A DNA stretch of 64,000 bases from Streptomyces sp. NBC_01571 (GCF_026339875.1 NZ_JAPEPZ010000001.1:4278001-4342000); one strand, 5' to 3'. Positions 33,767 to 43,158 are shown, counted from the first letter of the stretch. Notes: generated by a model from the sequence alone, not told the origin. A program made the numbers and translations.

Positions 33767-35167
33767 ATGCCGCAACAGCCCTCCGAGCAGGCATGTACGC
33801 CTCCGCTCCCCGTCACCGGCGCCGGCCCGGCCCCCGCCGCCGCGGACGTCCGGCCCCGCCCCCGCTCGTCGAAGACGACCCGACCCACCCGCACCCCTCG
33901 AACCGCCCGCACCCGAACCCCGTACCACCGCCTCTTCGCCGTCCCCGGCGCCCGCGCCTTCACCCTCGGGAACCTGCTCGCACGGCTGCCCATGGGCATG
34001 TTCAGCGTCAGCGCGGTCATCATGATCGCCGGGGCGCGCGGCTCCTACGCGCTCGCCGGTGCCGTGACGGCGACGGGCCTCGCGGCGACCGCGCTGGTCG
34101 CCCCCTGGACCGCGCGTCTTGTCGACCGCCACGGCCAGGCCCGGATCGCCGTGCCCGCCACGGCCTTCGCCCTGCTGGGAAGTCTGGCGCTGCTGCTGTG
34201 CGTGCGCTTCGGGGCGCCCGACTGGACCCTGTTCGCCGCCTACGCCGCGACCGCCACCACGCCCAACACGGGCGGCATGTCGCGCGCCCGCTGGGCCCAC
34301 CTCTTCCGGGACGACCCGGACGCCGTGCACACCGCGAACTCCTTCGAACAGGCCGCGGACGAGCTGTGTTACATGCTGGGACCGGTGTGCGCGGCGTTCC
34401 TGTGCACCACGCTCTTCCCGGAAGCGGGGACGCTGGTGGCCGGAGTCCTGCTGATGACCGGCGTCCTGGTTTTCGCCGCCCAGCGCTCCACGGAACCGCC
34501 GCCCCAGCGGCACCCGAGGTCCAGGTCCCCCGTCCTGGCCCCCGGAATGCCTCCGCTCCTGCTCGGCTTCCTCGCCACCGGAGCGGTGTTCGGTTCGATG
34601 GAGGTCGTCACGATCGCGTTCGCGGACGCGCAGGGGCACCGGGCGGCCGCGGGCGCGGTGCTCGCTCTGCAGGCCGCCGGCTCGTGCGCGGCGGGGCTGC
34701 TGTACGGGGCCCTGAAGCCGGCCGGCCCCGCCGAACGGCGCCACCGGCTCGGCCTCGCCGCCATGACGGTCACGATGTCCCTGCCGCTGCTCGCGGCCTC
34801 GCTCACCGGTTCGCTCCCGGTCCTGGCGGGCGCGCTGCTCCTCGCCGGGACCGCCACCGCGCCGACCATGGTCACCGGAATGGCGCTCGTCCAGCGGCGC
34901 ACGCCCGAGGGCCGACTGAACGAGGGCATGACGCTCGCGGTGACGGGTCTGCTCGGCGGGATCGCCTGCGGCTCGGCGGCCGGGGGGTGGGTGGTGGAGC
35001 GCTTCTCCTCGACGGCCGGATATGTCGTGCCGGTCGTGGCGGCGGCGACCGCGTTCACGCTCTCGGCCCTGATATCAGGGCGTTTTCGAGGGAGTTCACC
35101 GTCTTTTCGAGGGAGTGCGCCGTCCGGCGGGTCGAACCCGTGCGCCAATTCCGACGCACCCCATTGA
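33767..35167 (+). CDS. MFS transporter, probable exporter
   Basis: The protein has 466 residues from the ATG at 33767 (in-frame GTG at 33728 is an alternative). A Pro/Arg/Thr-rich N-terminus of about 50 residues precedes about 12 membrane segments, with MFS-type loops such as PWTARLVDRHGQARI between segments 2 and 3. The C-terminus has a duplicated heptapeptide (FRGSSPS FRGSAPS). It resembles drug or metabolite exporters; the substrate is unknown. It is probably regulated by the divergent LysR gene. Confidence 0.82.
   Translation: MPQQPSEQACTPPLPVTGAGPAPAAADVRPRPRSSKTTRPTRTPRTARTRTPYHRLFAVPGARAFTLGNLLARLPMGMFSVSAVIMIAGARGSYALAGAVTATGLAATALVAPWTARLVDRHGQARIAVPATAFALLGSLALLLCVRFGAPDWTLFAAYAATATTPNTGGMSRARWAHLFRDDPDAVHTANSFEQAADELCYMLGPVCAAFLCTTLFPEAGTLVAGVLLMTGVLVFAAQRSTEPPPQRHPRSRSPVLAPGMPPLLLGFLATGAVFGSMEVVTIAFADAQGHRAAAGAVLALQAAGSCAAGLLYGALKPAGPAERRHRLGLAAMTVTMSLPLLAASLTGSLPVLAGALLLAGTATAPTMVTGMALVQRRTPEGRLNEGMTLAVTGLLGGIACGSAAGGWVVERFSSTAGYVVPVVAAATAFTLSALISGRFRGSSPSFRGSAPSGGSNPCANSDAPH
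35083..35124 (+). repeat. Tandem 21-bp duplication at the 3' end of the MFS gene
   Basis: Two 21-bp units (35083-35103 and 35104-35124) agree at 19 of 21 positions, core TTTTCGAGGGAGT. They encode two heptapeptides in the cytoplasmic tail, a recent in-frame duplication. Confidence 0.7.
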
Positions 35168-35197
35168 CGCGCCCAGGGCCCCCACATACCTTCCCCC

Positions 35198-35213
35198 GTC
35201 GAAGCGCTTCGAC
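35198..35213. promoter_or_regulatory. Perfect 16-bp palindrome, likely LacI-family operator 1
   Basis: GTCGAAGCGCTTCGAC is a perfect palindrome with the central CG and AGCGCT core typical of Streptomyces LacI-family boxes (CebR uses TGGGAGCGCTCCCA). It lies 74-89 bases before the binding-protein ATG of the alpha-xyloside operon, whose last gene encodes a LacI regulator. Confidence 0.75.
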
Positions 35214-35221
35214 GTCACGCA

Positions 35222-35235
35222 TCGAATCGATTCGA
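35222..35235. promoter_or_regulatory. Perfect 14-bp palindrome, likely operator 2
   Basis: TCGAATCGATTCGA is a second perfect palindrome, its centre 23 bp from that of the first. It shares the TCGAA/TTCGA arms with operator 1 but has an ATCGAT core. Two adjacent sites suggest cooperative repression or overlap of one with the promoter. Confidence 0.65.
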
Positions 35236-35286
35236 CGACTGCTGCGTGACGGCTCCGATCCCCATCCGACTCCCCGGAGGCAATGG

Positions 35287-36582
35287 ATGTCGACGACACG
35301 AAGGCGTGTGGTGGCGACGGCGGCGGTGACCCTGACGGGCGCCCTGCTGCTGGCCTCCTGCGGCAGCTCGGACAGCGGTTCGCCGGACGGCGGGACGCTG
35401 AAACTGTGGCACTACGAAGGACCGGACAGCGCGATGGGCGTGGCCTGGAACGAGGCCATCAAGGAGTTCGAGAGGACCCACCCGGGCGTCAAGGTGAAGT
35501 TCGAGGAGAAGGGCTTCGAACAGATCCAGAAGACCGCCCCGATGGTCCTGAACTCGAACGATGCGCCCGATCTCATGGAGTACAACAAGGGCAACGCGAC
35601 AGCCGGGCTGCTCTCCAAGCAGGGGCTTCTCACCGACCTGACCGCCGAGGCGGCCAAGCGCGGCTGGGACAAGAAGCTCAGCGCGGGTGTGCGCACCACC
35701 AGCCAGTACGACACCAACGGGGTCATGGGCTCCGGCAAGTGGTACGGCGTGCCCAACTACGCCGAGTACACGATGGTGTTCTACAACAAGGACCTCTTCA
35801 AGAAGTACGGCGTCGCGGAGCCCACCACCCTCGACCAGCTCACCGCCGCCATGGACACGTTCGTGTCCAAGGGCATCACCCCGCTGGCCGACGCGGGCGC
35901 CGAGTACGTGGCCCAGCAGTACCTGTACCAGCTCGCCCTCTCCAGGGCCGACCGCTCGTGGGTCGACAGGTACGAGCTCTACAAGGGCAGGACGGACTTC
36001 CACGACGCCGCGTGGACGTACGCCGCCACCACCTTCGCCGACTGGGTGAAGAAGGGGTACATCAGCAAGAAGTCCACCTCGCTCAAGGCCGAGGACGCGG
36101 GCGTCTCCTTCATCCAGGGCAAGAGCCCGATCCTGTTCAGCGGCAGCTGGTGGTACGGGCGCTTCCAGGCGGAGAGCAAGTTCGACTGGGGCACCTTCCT
36201 CTGGCCGGGCAGCAATCTCACCCTCGGCTCCGGCGGCAACCTCTGGGTCGTCCCCAAGGGCGCCAGGAACAAGGACCTCGCCTACGACTTCATCGACATC
36301 ACCATGTCGCGGAAGATCCAGAACCTGCTCGGCAACAAGGGCGGGGTCCCGGTGGGCGCCGACACCGCCGCCATCACCGACCCGAAGGCCAAGACCCTGA
36401 TCGCCGACTTCAACACGCTCTCCGGCAAGGACGGTCTGGCCTTCTACCCGGACTGGCCGGTCGCCGGCTTCTACGACGTCCTCGTCTCCGAGACCCAGAA
36501 GCTGATCACCGGGAGCGAGAAACCGGACGCCTATCTGAGCGCGCTGCAGACTGCGTACGACAAGGGCGCGCCGAAGACATGA
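35287..36582 (+). CDS. Sugar ABC transporter substrate-binding lipoprotein (alpha-xyloside operon)
   Basis: This is a 431-residue CUT1 binding protein. The ATG at 35287 follows GGAGG. The signal peptide ends in the lipobox LLASC with Cys25. Mature features: GTLKLWHYEGPDS, FERTHPGVKVKFEEKGFEQ, NDAPDLMEYNKGN, KWYGVPNYAEYTMVFYNKDLF and SPILFSGSWWYG. The gene opens a five-gene operon with two permeases, a GH31 glycosidase and a LacI regulator, so the ligand is probably an alpha-xylosylated oligosaccharide such as a xyloglucan fragment or isoprimeverose. Confidence 0.92.
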   Translation: MSTTRRRVVATAAVTLTGALLLASCGSSDSGSPDGGTLKLWHYEGPDSAMGVAWNEAIKEFERTHPGVKVKFEEKGFEQIQKTAPMVLNSNDAPDLMEYNKGNATAGLLSKQGLLTDLTAEAAKRGWDKKLSAGVRTTSQYDTNGVMGSGKWYGVPNYAEYTMVFYNKDLFKKYGVAEPTTLDQLTAAMDTFVSKGITPLADAGAEYVAQQYLYQLALSRADRSWVDRYELYKGRTDFHDAAWTYAATTFADWVKKGYISKKSTSLKAEDAGVSFIQGKSPILFSGSWWYGRFQAESKFDWGTFLWPGSNLTLGSGGNLWVVPKGARNKDLAYDFIDITMSRKIQNLLGNKGGVPVGADTAAITDPKAKTLIADFNTLSGKDGLAFYPDWPVAGFYDVLVSETQKLITGSEKPDAYLSALQTAYDKGAPKT

Positions 36583-37547
36583 CGGCTACCGTCGAACGGG
36601 GCGGCCAGGTGGTCCGGCGGCACCACGGCCGTGCGGCCCACCCGCGCCGCCCCCGCTCCTCCTACGCCCTCTTCCTGCTCCCCGGCGTCCTCGCCTTCCT
36701 CGCGGTGGTCGTCGTCCCATTCCTGATGAACACCGGTGTGAGCTTCACCGACTGGCAGGGCGTCGGCTCCCCGAAGTGGTCGGGGCTCGCCAACTACCGC
36801 GAGCTGATGGACGACTCCGAGTTCTGGGCGTCCTTCCGGCACAGCCTCTTCATGGTCGTCGCGATGGCCGCCGTACCGACGGCTCTCGGGCTCGTGCTGG
36901 CCGCCGCCCTCTTCGACTTCGTCGGCAAGCACTTCGGCACCAGGATCGCCGCCGTCCTGCGTGCCTGCTTCTACCTCCCCCAGGTCCTGCCCATCGCCGT
37001 CGCCGGCATCGTCTGGAGCTGGATCCTCGCCCCCGACAACGGCTCCCTGAACGCACTGCTGAAGGCGGTGGGCCTCGGCTCGCTCCAGCAGGACTGGCTC
37101 GGCGACCCCGATCTCGCCCTCTACAGCGTCATGGGCGTGATGGTGTGGGTCCAGATCGGCTTCCCGCTGGTCGTCTTCATGGCGGGGCTGCAACGCGTCG
37201 ACCCGCAGCTGTACGAGGCGGCGGAGCTGGACGGCGCGGGCTGGTGGCGTCGTTTCGCGCACATCACGCTGCCGCAGATCCGCCCGGAGATCTACGTCGT
37301 CCTCCTCTGGTGCACGATCGCCGCGCTCAAGGTGTTCGGCGCGGTGTACGTCCTCACGAAGGGCGGCCCCGGCGGCGCGACCGACGTGCCGTCCTACTTC
37401 TCCTTCACCACCTTCTTCGAGAAGACCCAGGTCGGCTACGGCGCCGCGATCTCCACCGTGCTGACCGTGATCATCCTCGTACTCGCCCTGGTCGGCCTGA
37501 AGTTCCAGACCCGCGCCGAGGACGCCGAGGAAGGACTCCGCGCATGA
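36579..37547 (+). CDS. Sugar ABC transporter permease (MalF type)
   Basis: This is a 322-residue protein with six membrane segments and the EAA loop LYEAAELDGAGWWRRFAHITLP. It starts with an ATGA overlap on the binding-protein stop and ends in an ATGA overlap with the next permease, so the transporter genes are translationally coupled. Normal length, no large periplasmic insertion. Confidence 0.92.
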   Translation: MTATVERGGQVVRRHHGRAAHPRRPRSSYALFLLPGVLAFLAVVVVPFLMNTGVSFTDWQGVGSPKWSGLANYRELMDDSEFWASFRHSLFMVVAMAAVPTALGLVLAAALFDFVGKHFGTRIAAVLRACFYLPQVLPIAVAGIVWSWILAPDNGSLNALLKAVGLGSLQQDWLGDPDLALYSVMGVMVWVQIGFPLVVFMAGLQRVDPQLYEAAELDGAGWWRRFAHITLPQIRPEIYVVLLWCTIAALKVFGAVYVLTKGGPGGATDVPSYFSFTTFFEKTQVGYGAAISTVLTVIILVLALVGLKFQTRAEDAEEGLRA

Positions 37548-38365
37548 CCGCCGTACGCCGTTATCCCGTCCTCGTGGCCCTGATCATCGCGGCCCTGTTC
37601 ATGGTGCTGCCGTTCGGCATCGTCGCGGTCAACGCGGTCAAGTCCCCCGCCGAGTACGCGTCGAACGGGCCCCTCAGCCTGCCCCACGGTCTCTACCTCG
37701 ACGGACTCGAGGACTTCTGGCAGCGCGTCGACTACGGCCAGAAGCTGGTCAACTCGGTGCTGATCTCCGGCTCGGTGGCGATCGGCGCCGCCGTACTGTC
37801 CGTCCTGAACGCGTACGCGATCGGCATCGGCCGCATCAGGGGCCGCACCTGGGTCCTCGCCTTCTTCGTGCTGGCGAACATGCTGCCGCAGGAGGCGCTG
37901 GTCTACCCCGTCTACTACCTGAGCAAGCAGGCGGGCCTCTACGACACCCGGCTCAGCGTGATCATCGTGTTCACCGTCGTCCAGGCGGCCTTCGGCACGT
38001 ATCTCCTGTCCTCCGTCCTCGGGCAGTTCCCGCGCGAGATCATCGAGGCCGCCCGGATCGACGGGGCGAACAAGTGGCAGGTGCTGTGGCGGATCGTGGT
38101 CCCCGTCAGCCGCCCCACCATCGGCGTCCTCCTGGTCTTCTTCTTCATCTGGACCTGGAACGAGTTCCTGCTGCCGCTGGTCATGCTGATCTCCAACGAC
38201 AACCAGACGGTGTCGGTGGCGCTCGGCGTCCTCCAGGGCCAGCGCCTGATGGACGCGACCATGACCAACGCGGCGGCCCTCCTCGGCGTGCTCCCCGCGA
38301 TCGTCTTCTTTCTCGTCTTCCAGCGGACGCTGACCCGCGGTATCGCCGTGGGCGCGGTCAAGTAA
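37544..38365 (+). CDS. Sugar ABC transporter permease (MalG type)
   Basis: This is a 273-residue protein with six membrane segments, EAA loop IEAARIDGANKWQVLWRIVVP and the typical end TLTRGIAVGAVK. It pairs with the MalF-type subunit encoded immediately upstream. No ATPase gene follows; the next gene is the GH31 enzyme 11 bases on. Confidence 0.92.
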   Translation: MTAVRRYPVLVALIIAALFMVLPFGIVAVNAVKSPAEYASNGPLSLPHGLYLDGLEDFWQRVDYGQKLVNSVLISGSVAIGAAVLSVLNAYAIGIGRIRGRTWVLAFFVLANMLPQEALVYPVYYLSKQAGLYDTRLSVIIVFTVVQAAFGTYLLSSVLGQFPREIIEAARIDGANKWQVLWRIVVPVSRPTIGVLLVFFFIWTWNEFLLPLVMLISNDNQTVSVALGVLQGQRLMDATMTNAAALLGVLPAIVFFLVFQRTLTRGIAVGAVK

Positions 38366-38376
38366 GGGGTGTGGGC

Positions 38377-40662
38377 GTGAAGTTCACCGACGGCTACTGG
38401 CTGCTGCGCGAAGGCGTCACCGCGGCCCACCCGGTCGAGGTCCTCGACGTGAGCGCGTCCGACGGAACCCTGGAGATCCATGCGCCGACCCAGCCCATCC
38501 GCCACCGCGGCGACCTGCTGAAGGGACCGGTCGTGACGATCAGCGCGCACGCGCCGATGCCGGACGTCATCGGCGTGACGTTCACGCACTTCCAGGGCGA
38601 AGAACCGCGCGGTCCCCGCTTCGAAGTCCACCGCAGCGAGTTCTCCCCCCTCGTGGAACACGACGACGAGCACGCGACGCTCACCGCGGGCGCCCTGTCC
38701 GTCCGGGTCGCCCGCACCGCCCCCTGGCACGTCGACTTCCTCGCCCACGGCCGCGTCCTCACCAGCAGCGGCCCCAAGGGCATGGGCATCATGCGGGACG
38801 CGGCCGGCGCCCATTATCTGCGCGAGCAGCTGAACCTCGGGGTCGGCACCCAGGTCTACGGCCTCGGCGAGCGCTTCGGCCCGCTCGTCAAGAACGGCCA
38901 GGTCGTGGACATGTGGAACGCCGACGGCGGCACCGCCACCGAACAGGCGTACAAGAACGTGCCGTTCTATCTGACGGACGCGGGCTACGGAGTCTTCGTC
39001 GACCACCCGGGCCGGGTCTCCTTCGAGGTCGGCTCGGAGGCGGTGTCGAGGGTCCAGTTCAGCGCCGAGACACAGCAGTTGACGTACTACGTGATCCACG
39101 GGCCGAGTCCGAAGGAGATCCTGCGCAAGTACACGCGGCTCACCGGCCGCCCGGCCCTCCCGCCCGCCTGGTCCTTCGGGCTGTGGTTGTCGACGTCCTT
39201 CACCACCTCCTACGACGAGGCCACCGTCACCTCCTTCATCGACGGCATGCGGGAGCGCGAACTCCCCCTCTCCGTCTTCCACTTCGACTGCTTCTGGATG
39301 CGCGAGTTCAACTGGTGCGACTTCGAGTGGGACCCGCGCGTGTTCCCCGACCCGGCAGGCATGCTCACCCGGCTGAAGGACAAGGGCCTGCACATCTGCG
39401 TCTGGATCAACCCGTACATCGCGCAGCGCTCCCCGCTCTTCGCGGAGGGCAAGGCCCTGGGCCATCTGCTCAGGAGGCCCGACGGCAGCGTGTGGCAGTG
39501 GGACCTGTGGCAGCCGGGCATGGCGCTGGTCGACTTCACCAGCCCCGCCGCCCGCGACTGGTACGCGGCCAAACTGGAGGCACTGCTCGACCAGGGCGTG
39601 GACTGCTTCAAGACCGACTTCGGCGAGCGGGTCCCGGTCGACGTGGCGTACGCCGACGGCGCCGACCCGGAACGCATGCACAACTACTACACCTACCTCT
39701 ACAACCGCACCGTCTTCGAGGTGCTGCGCAAGCACCGGGGCGAGGGTGAGGCCGTCGTCTTCGCCCGCTCGGCGACGGCCGGCAGCCAGCAGTTCCCGGT
39801 GCACTGGGGCGGCGACTGCGAGGCGACGTACGCGTCGATGGCCGAGTCACTGCGCGGCGGGCTGAGCCTCGGCATGTCGGGCTTCGGTTTCTGGAGCCAC
39901 GACATCGGCGGCTTCGAGGGAACGCCGCCGCCGGCCCTCTTCAAACGGTGGATCGCCTTCGGGCTCCTCTCCTCCCACAGCCGGCTGCACGGCTCGTCCT
40001 CCTACCGGGTGCCGTGGCTGTTCGACGAGGAGGCCGTGGACGTGCTGCGGCTGTTCACCCGGCTGAAGCTCGGCCTCATGCCCTATCTGTACGAGGCCGC
40101 CCGTGCCGCGCACGCCGAGGGGGTGCCGATGATGCGGGCGATGGTGCTGGAGTTCCCGGACGACCCGGCCTGTGCGCATCTGGAACGGCAGTACATGCTC
40201 GGCCCCGACCTGCTGGTCGCGCCCGTCTTCAACGACGAGGGAGACGTCTCCTACTACGTGCCGGACGGCACCTGGACCCACCTCCTCACGGGACGGACGG
40301 TGACCGGTCCGCGCTGGGTGCGCGAACGCCACGGCTTCCTGAGCGTGCCGCTGCTGGTGCGGCCGGGCGCGGTGATCCCGGTGGGCGCGGTGGACGACCG
40401 GCCCGACTACGCCCACGCCGACGGGGTCACCCTGCGGGCGTACCGCCTGGAGCGCGGCGCCCGGGTGACGGTGCCGGTGGGCGGGGTGACGTTCACCGTC
40501 GTCCGTGAGGGCGACACCCTGCGGGCCTCGTCGAGCGATCCGGCGGCGCCGTGGGGGCTGGCGGCGGGCGGGCGCGAGGCGCGGGCGGAGACGGGGACGG
40601 GCTTCCTGTCCCTGGAGCTGGAACCCGAACCGGGGCCGGAGGGGGCTCCGGGGTCCGAGTGA
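38377..40662 (+). CDS. Alpha-xylosidase (GH31, YicI-like)
   Basis: This is a 761-residue protein, close to E. coli YicI (772) and without a signal peptide. The nucleophile Asp lies in CFKTDFGERVPVD, matching the YicI KTDFGE motif, and the acid/base Asp in HWGGDCEATY. FHFDCFWMREFNWCDFEWD is the xyloside-specific loop of this subfamily rather than the alpha-glucosidase form. It removes alpha-1,6-xylose from xyloglucan oligosaccharides. I chose the GTG at 38377, spaced well from AAGGGG; a GTG at 38371 is too close. It acts on sugars imported by the coupled transporter. Confidence 0.92.
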   Translation: MKFTDGYWLLREGVTAAHPVEVLDVSASDGTLEIHAPTQPIRHRGDLLKGPVVTISAHAPMPDVIGVTFTHFQGEEPRGPRFEVHRSEFSPLVEHDDEHATLTAGALSVRVARTAPWHVDFLAHGRVLTSSGPKGMGIMRDAAGAHYLREQLNLGVGTQVYGLGERFGPLVKNGQVVDMWNADGGTATEQAYKNVPFYLTDAGYGVFVDHPGRVSFEVGSEAVSRVQFSAETQQLTYYVIHGPSPKEILRKYTRLTGRPALPPAWSFGLWLSTSFTTSYDEATVTSFIDGMRERELPLSVFHFDCFWMREFNWCDFEWDPRVFPDPAGMLTRLKDKGLHICVWINPYIAQRSPLFAEGKALGHLLRRPDGSVWQWDLWQPGMALVDFTSPAARDWYAAKLEALLDQGVDCFKTDFGERVPVDVAYADGADPERMHNYYTYLYNRTVFEVLRKHRGEGEAVVFARSATAGSQQFPVHWGGDCEATYASMAESLRGGLSLGMSGFGFWSHDIGGFEGTPPPALFKRWIAFGLLSSHSRLHGSSSYRVPWLFDEEAVDVLRLFTRLKLGLMPYLYEAARAAHAEGVPMMRAMVLEFPDDPACAHLERQYMLGPDLLVAPVFNDEGDVSYYVPDGTWTHLLTGRTVTGPRWVRERHGFLSVPLLVRPGAVIPVGAVDDRPDYAHADGVTLRAYRLERGARVTVPVGGVTFTVVREGDTLRASSSDPAAPWGLAAGGREARAETGTGFLSLELEPEPGPEGAPGSE

Positions 40663-41675
40663 TGGTGAAGATCACCGATGTGGCGCGGCACGCCGGGGTC
40701 TCCCCCAGTACCGTCTCCTACGCCCTCAGCGGCAAGCGCCCCATTTCCGAGGAGACCCGGCGGCGCGTCGAGGCCAGCATCCGCGAACTCGGCTACCGCC
40801 CGCACGCCGGGGCGCGCGCCCTCGCGAGCAGCCGGTCCAACGTCCTGGCACTGGTGGTGCCGCTGAGGGCGGGCATCCACGTGCCGGTGGTGATGCAGTT
40901 CGCCGTGTCGGTGGTGACGGCGGCGCGGCGGCACGACCACGACGTCCTGCTGCTGACGCAGGAGGAGGGCGAGGAGGGGCTGCGACGGGTCGCGGACACC
41001 GCGCTGGTGGACGCCCTGATCGTGATGGACGTCCAGCTGCACGACCCCGGGCTGCCGCTGCTGCGCGCCCTGGACCGGCCCTCCGTCCTCATCGGGTTCC
41101 CTTCCCGGCCCGCCGGACTCACCTGCATCGACCTGGACTTCAAGGCAGCGGGTGAGCTGTGCGTCGAGCGGCTGGCGGGGCTCGGGCACCGGGTCGTGGC
41201 GCTCGTCGGGTCGCCCCCCGAGGTGTACGTGCGGGGGACGGCGTTCGCCCAGCGCGTGGTGGAGGGCTTCACCGCCGCCGCCGACCGGTGCGGGCTCGCG
41301 TCCTCCGTCCACCCCTGCGACGCCTCGCCCGCCGGCGCCCGCCGGGTCGCCGAACAGCTCCTGCGCGAACAGCCGGCGCTCACCGGCGTCGTCGTCCACA
41401 ACGAACCGGTCCTGGAACCGCTGATCGACGCCTTCGAGCAGCTCGGTCTGCGCGTCCCCGCCGACCTCTCCGTCACCGCGATCTGCCCGGACGAACTCGC
41501 CGAGAACGTCCGCGTCCCCGTCACCTCCGTCACCATCCCGTCCACCGAGGTGGGCGCGCGGGCGGTGGAACTGCTGATGAGGAAGCTGGGCGGCGCCGAC
41601 GTCCCGGAGGCCACGCTCCTCGCACCCCGGCTGACGGAACGCGCGAGCACCGCACCGCGCACGCTGACCTCTTGA
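40662..41675 (+). CDS. LacI-family transcriptional regulator of the alpha-xyloside operon
   Basis: This is a 337-residue protein. The HTH and hinge are complete: KITDVARHAGVSPSTVSYALSGKRPISEETRRRVEASIRELGYRPHAGARALAS, followed by a periplasmic-binding-protein-like ligand domain (VLALVVPLRAGI..., GHRVVALVGSP, ADLSVTAICPDELAE). The ATG overlaps the GH31 stop (TGATG). It probably represses the operon by binding the two palindromes at 35198 and 35222, with autoregulation because it is the last gene. Confidence 0.92.
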   Translation: MVKITDVARHAGVSPSTVSYALSGKRPISEETRRRVEASIRELGYRPHAGARALASSRSNVLALVVPLRAGIHVPVVMQFAVSVVTAARRHDHDVLLLTQEEGEEGLRRVADTALVDALIVMDVQLHDPGLPLLRALDRPSVLIGFPSRPAGLTCIDLDFKAAGELCVERLAGLGHRVVALVGSPPEVYVRGTAFAQRVVEGFTAAADRCGLASSVHPCDASPAGARRVAEQLLREQPALTGVVVHNEPVLEPLIDAFEQLGLRVPADLSVTAICPDELAENVRVPVTSVTIPSTEVGARAVELLMRKLGGADVPEATLLAPRLTERASTAPRTLTS

Positions 41676-41775
41676 GGAACCGTGCCCCCGAGGAGAGGCG
41701 GGGGGACGGAGTCCGCGTACGACCGCGCGCGCATGAGACCCCCGCCGCTCCCCCTTCACCCGGCGCCGAGGCGGG

Positions 41776-43158
41776 TCAGCGAGCCTCGATCAGGTGATCC
41801 ACGTCGGAGACGTGGTACTCGCCGTACCCGATGCGCTCGCCGATCGCGCCGTACCGGTCGTACTGCTCCTGGGTGAGCGGCGCGGCCAGCTCGATCAGGA
41901 CGCGGAGGAACAGCCGGAACCCGAGATCGGCATCGATCCGGGTGACCACGTGCTCCAGCGCGTCCATGACGTCCACGGCGAGAACGGGACGCCAGTGGGG
42001 ACTGATGACCCTGACCATCACCGTGGACGCCACCTCCCGGACCTCCCGCAGCACCACGTCGGCGAGCTCGGTCCGGGCGGGCGCCACGACGGGCGTGTAC
42101 GCGGGGGCGACCTCCCGCAGCCGCTCCCGGCACACGTCCGCGATCAGCCGTAGCCAGTCCCGGCCTTCGACGGGCCCCGGCACACCCGAGGCCCCGGCCC
42201 ACAGCGCGGAGAGCGCCGCGTCGGGCAGCGCGGACCCCAGCAGCCGGAGTGTGTCCTCCAGGAGGACGGCCGCCGCGGAACCCGGGGTCTGTCCGACATC
42301 GTCGCCGTCGGCCGCGCTGCGGATCTCCTCCCGGCTCGCACGCCAGTCCCAGTGGGCCTTCCCGGCGAGACCGGACAGCCCGAAGTCCCAGGTGGTGTCG
42401 CGACGGGCCGGGTCGAGGGGCGGCCACACGATGTCGAGACCGGAGTCGACCAGCGCGGAGCTGTGACCGAACCTTTCGGCGAGCGCCTGCAACCGGTCGT
42501 ACCACTCCTTGTCGATCCGTACGGAGTGGGCCTTCAGAGCCCGCAGGAAGAGCCGGAAGCCGAGTTCGGGAACCCGGGCGGCCACCTCTTCCAAGGCGCC
42601 CAGAGTGTCGGGGGAAGGGAGGGAGCCCGCCGACCGCTCGCGGCAGAACCGTATCTCCGCGACGACGTCGTCACGCACCTCGTCGGCCGCCGGCGGCCGG
42701 TGATCCCACAACGCGGAAGGTGCCGGCCGCCGCCCGGGGATTCTCCGGCGAGGGCGTGCGACGCAGGTCTCGTCGACGCGCCGCAGCCAGTCGCGGGCGC
42801 TCAAGCCGTGCGCCGCGGGATCCCACACGCCCCCGGCGGCCGCTCGCCACACGGTCCGGATCGCCTCGTCCGTCAGCGGCGACTCGACGAGCCCGCGCAC
42901 GTCCTCGCGCAGATCGTCGGCGTACCCCCACTCGTCGTGGCTGATGTCAAAGCCGAGGACGCTCCGCTCATCCGCGCTGAGATGGCCGACGCCGCCCACG
43001 GCGCGTTCGAGGTCGTACGCGTCGAGCTTCGCCGCGACGAGGCCGAGTGCCGCGCCGGTGTCCTTCGGGGCGGGTGAGAGGGCGAACGCCTCGGTCAGTC
43101 CACTGAGCCCGAAGTCCGCGTCGTAGTCCACGTAGTACGGCTCCTGCCGTCCCGTCAC
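41776..43158 (-). CDS. Unknown protein made of two tandem copies of one domain
   Basis: This is a 460-residue soluble protein; the GTG at 43158 follows GGAGGGACGACC. I do not recognise a family. The two halves repeat the same ordered blocks: DFGLSGL (15-21 and 258-264), RDWLR with a following Cys (122-131 and 333-343), LGFRLFLR (199-206 and 412-419) and YDR...ER.G (220-231 and 433-444). Spacings between matching blocks are 243, 211, 213 and 213 residues, so copy 2 has a shortened N-terminal part. It is rich in Asp, Arg and Trp, with no signal or membrane segment. It stands alone in an accessory region next to the XRE/MAP pair; immunity-type or adaptor roles are possible. Confidence 0.75.
   Translation of the reverse strand: MTGRQEPYYVDYDADFGLSGLTEAFALSPAPKDTGAALGLVAAKLDAYDLERAVGGVGHLSADERSVLGFDISHDEWGYADDLREDVRGLVESPLTDEAIRTVWRAAAGGVWDPAAHGLSARDWLRRVDETCVARPRRRIPGRRPAPSALWDHRPPAADEVRDDVVAEIRFCRERSAGSLPSPDTLGALEEVAARVPELGFRLFLRALKAHSVRIDKEWYDRLQALAERFGHSSALVDSGLDIVWPPLDPARRDTTWDFGLSGLAGKAHWDWRASREEIRSAADGDDVGQTPGSAAAVLLEDTLRLLGSALPDAALSALWAGASGVPGPVEGRDWLRLIADVCRERLREVAPAYTPVVAPARTELADVVLREVREVASTVMVRVISPHWRPVLAVDVMDALEHVVTRIDADLGFRLFLRVLIELAAPLTQEQYDRYGAIGERIGYGEYHVSDVDHLIEAR

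Noticed and set aside
37939..39804. A 621-codon minus-strand frame across a permease and the GH31 gene
   Set aside because: Spans two real, well-supported plus-strand genes in antisense and has no family features.
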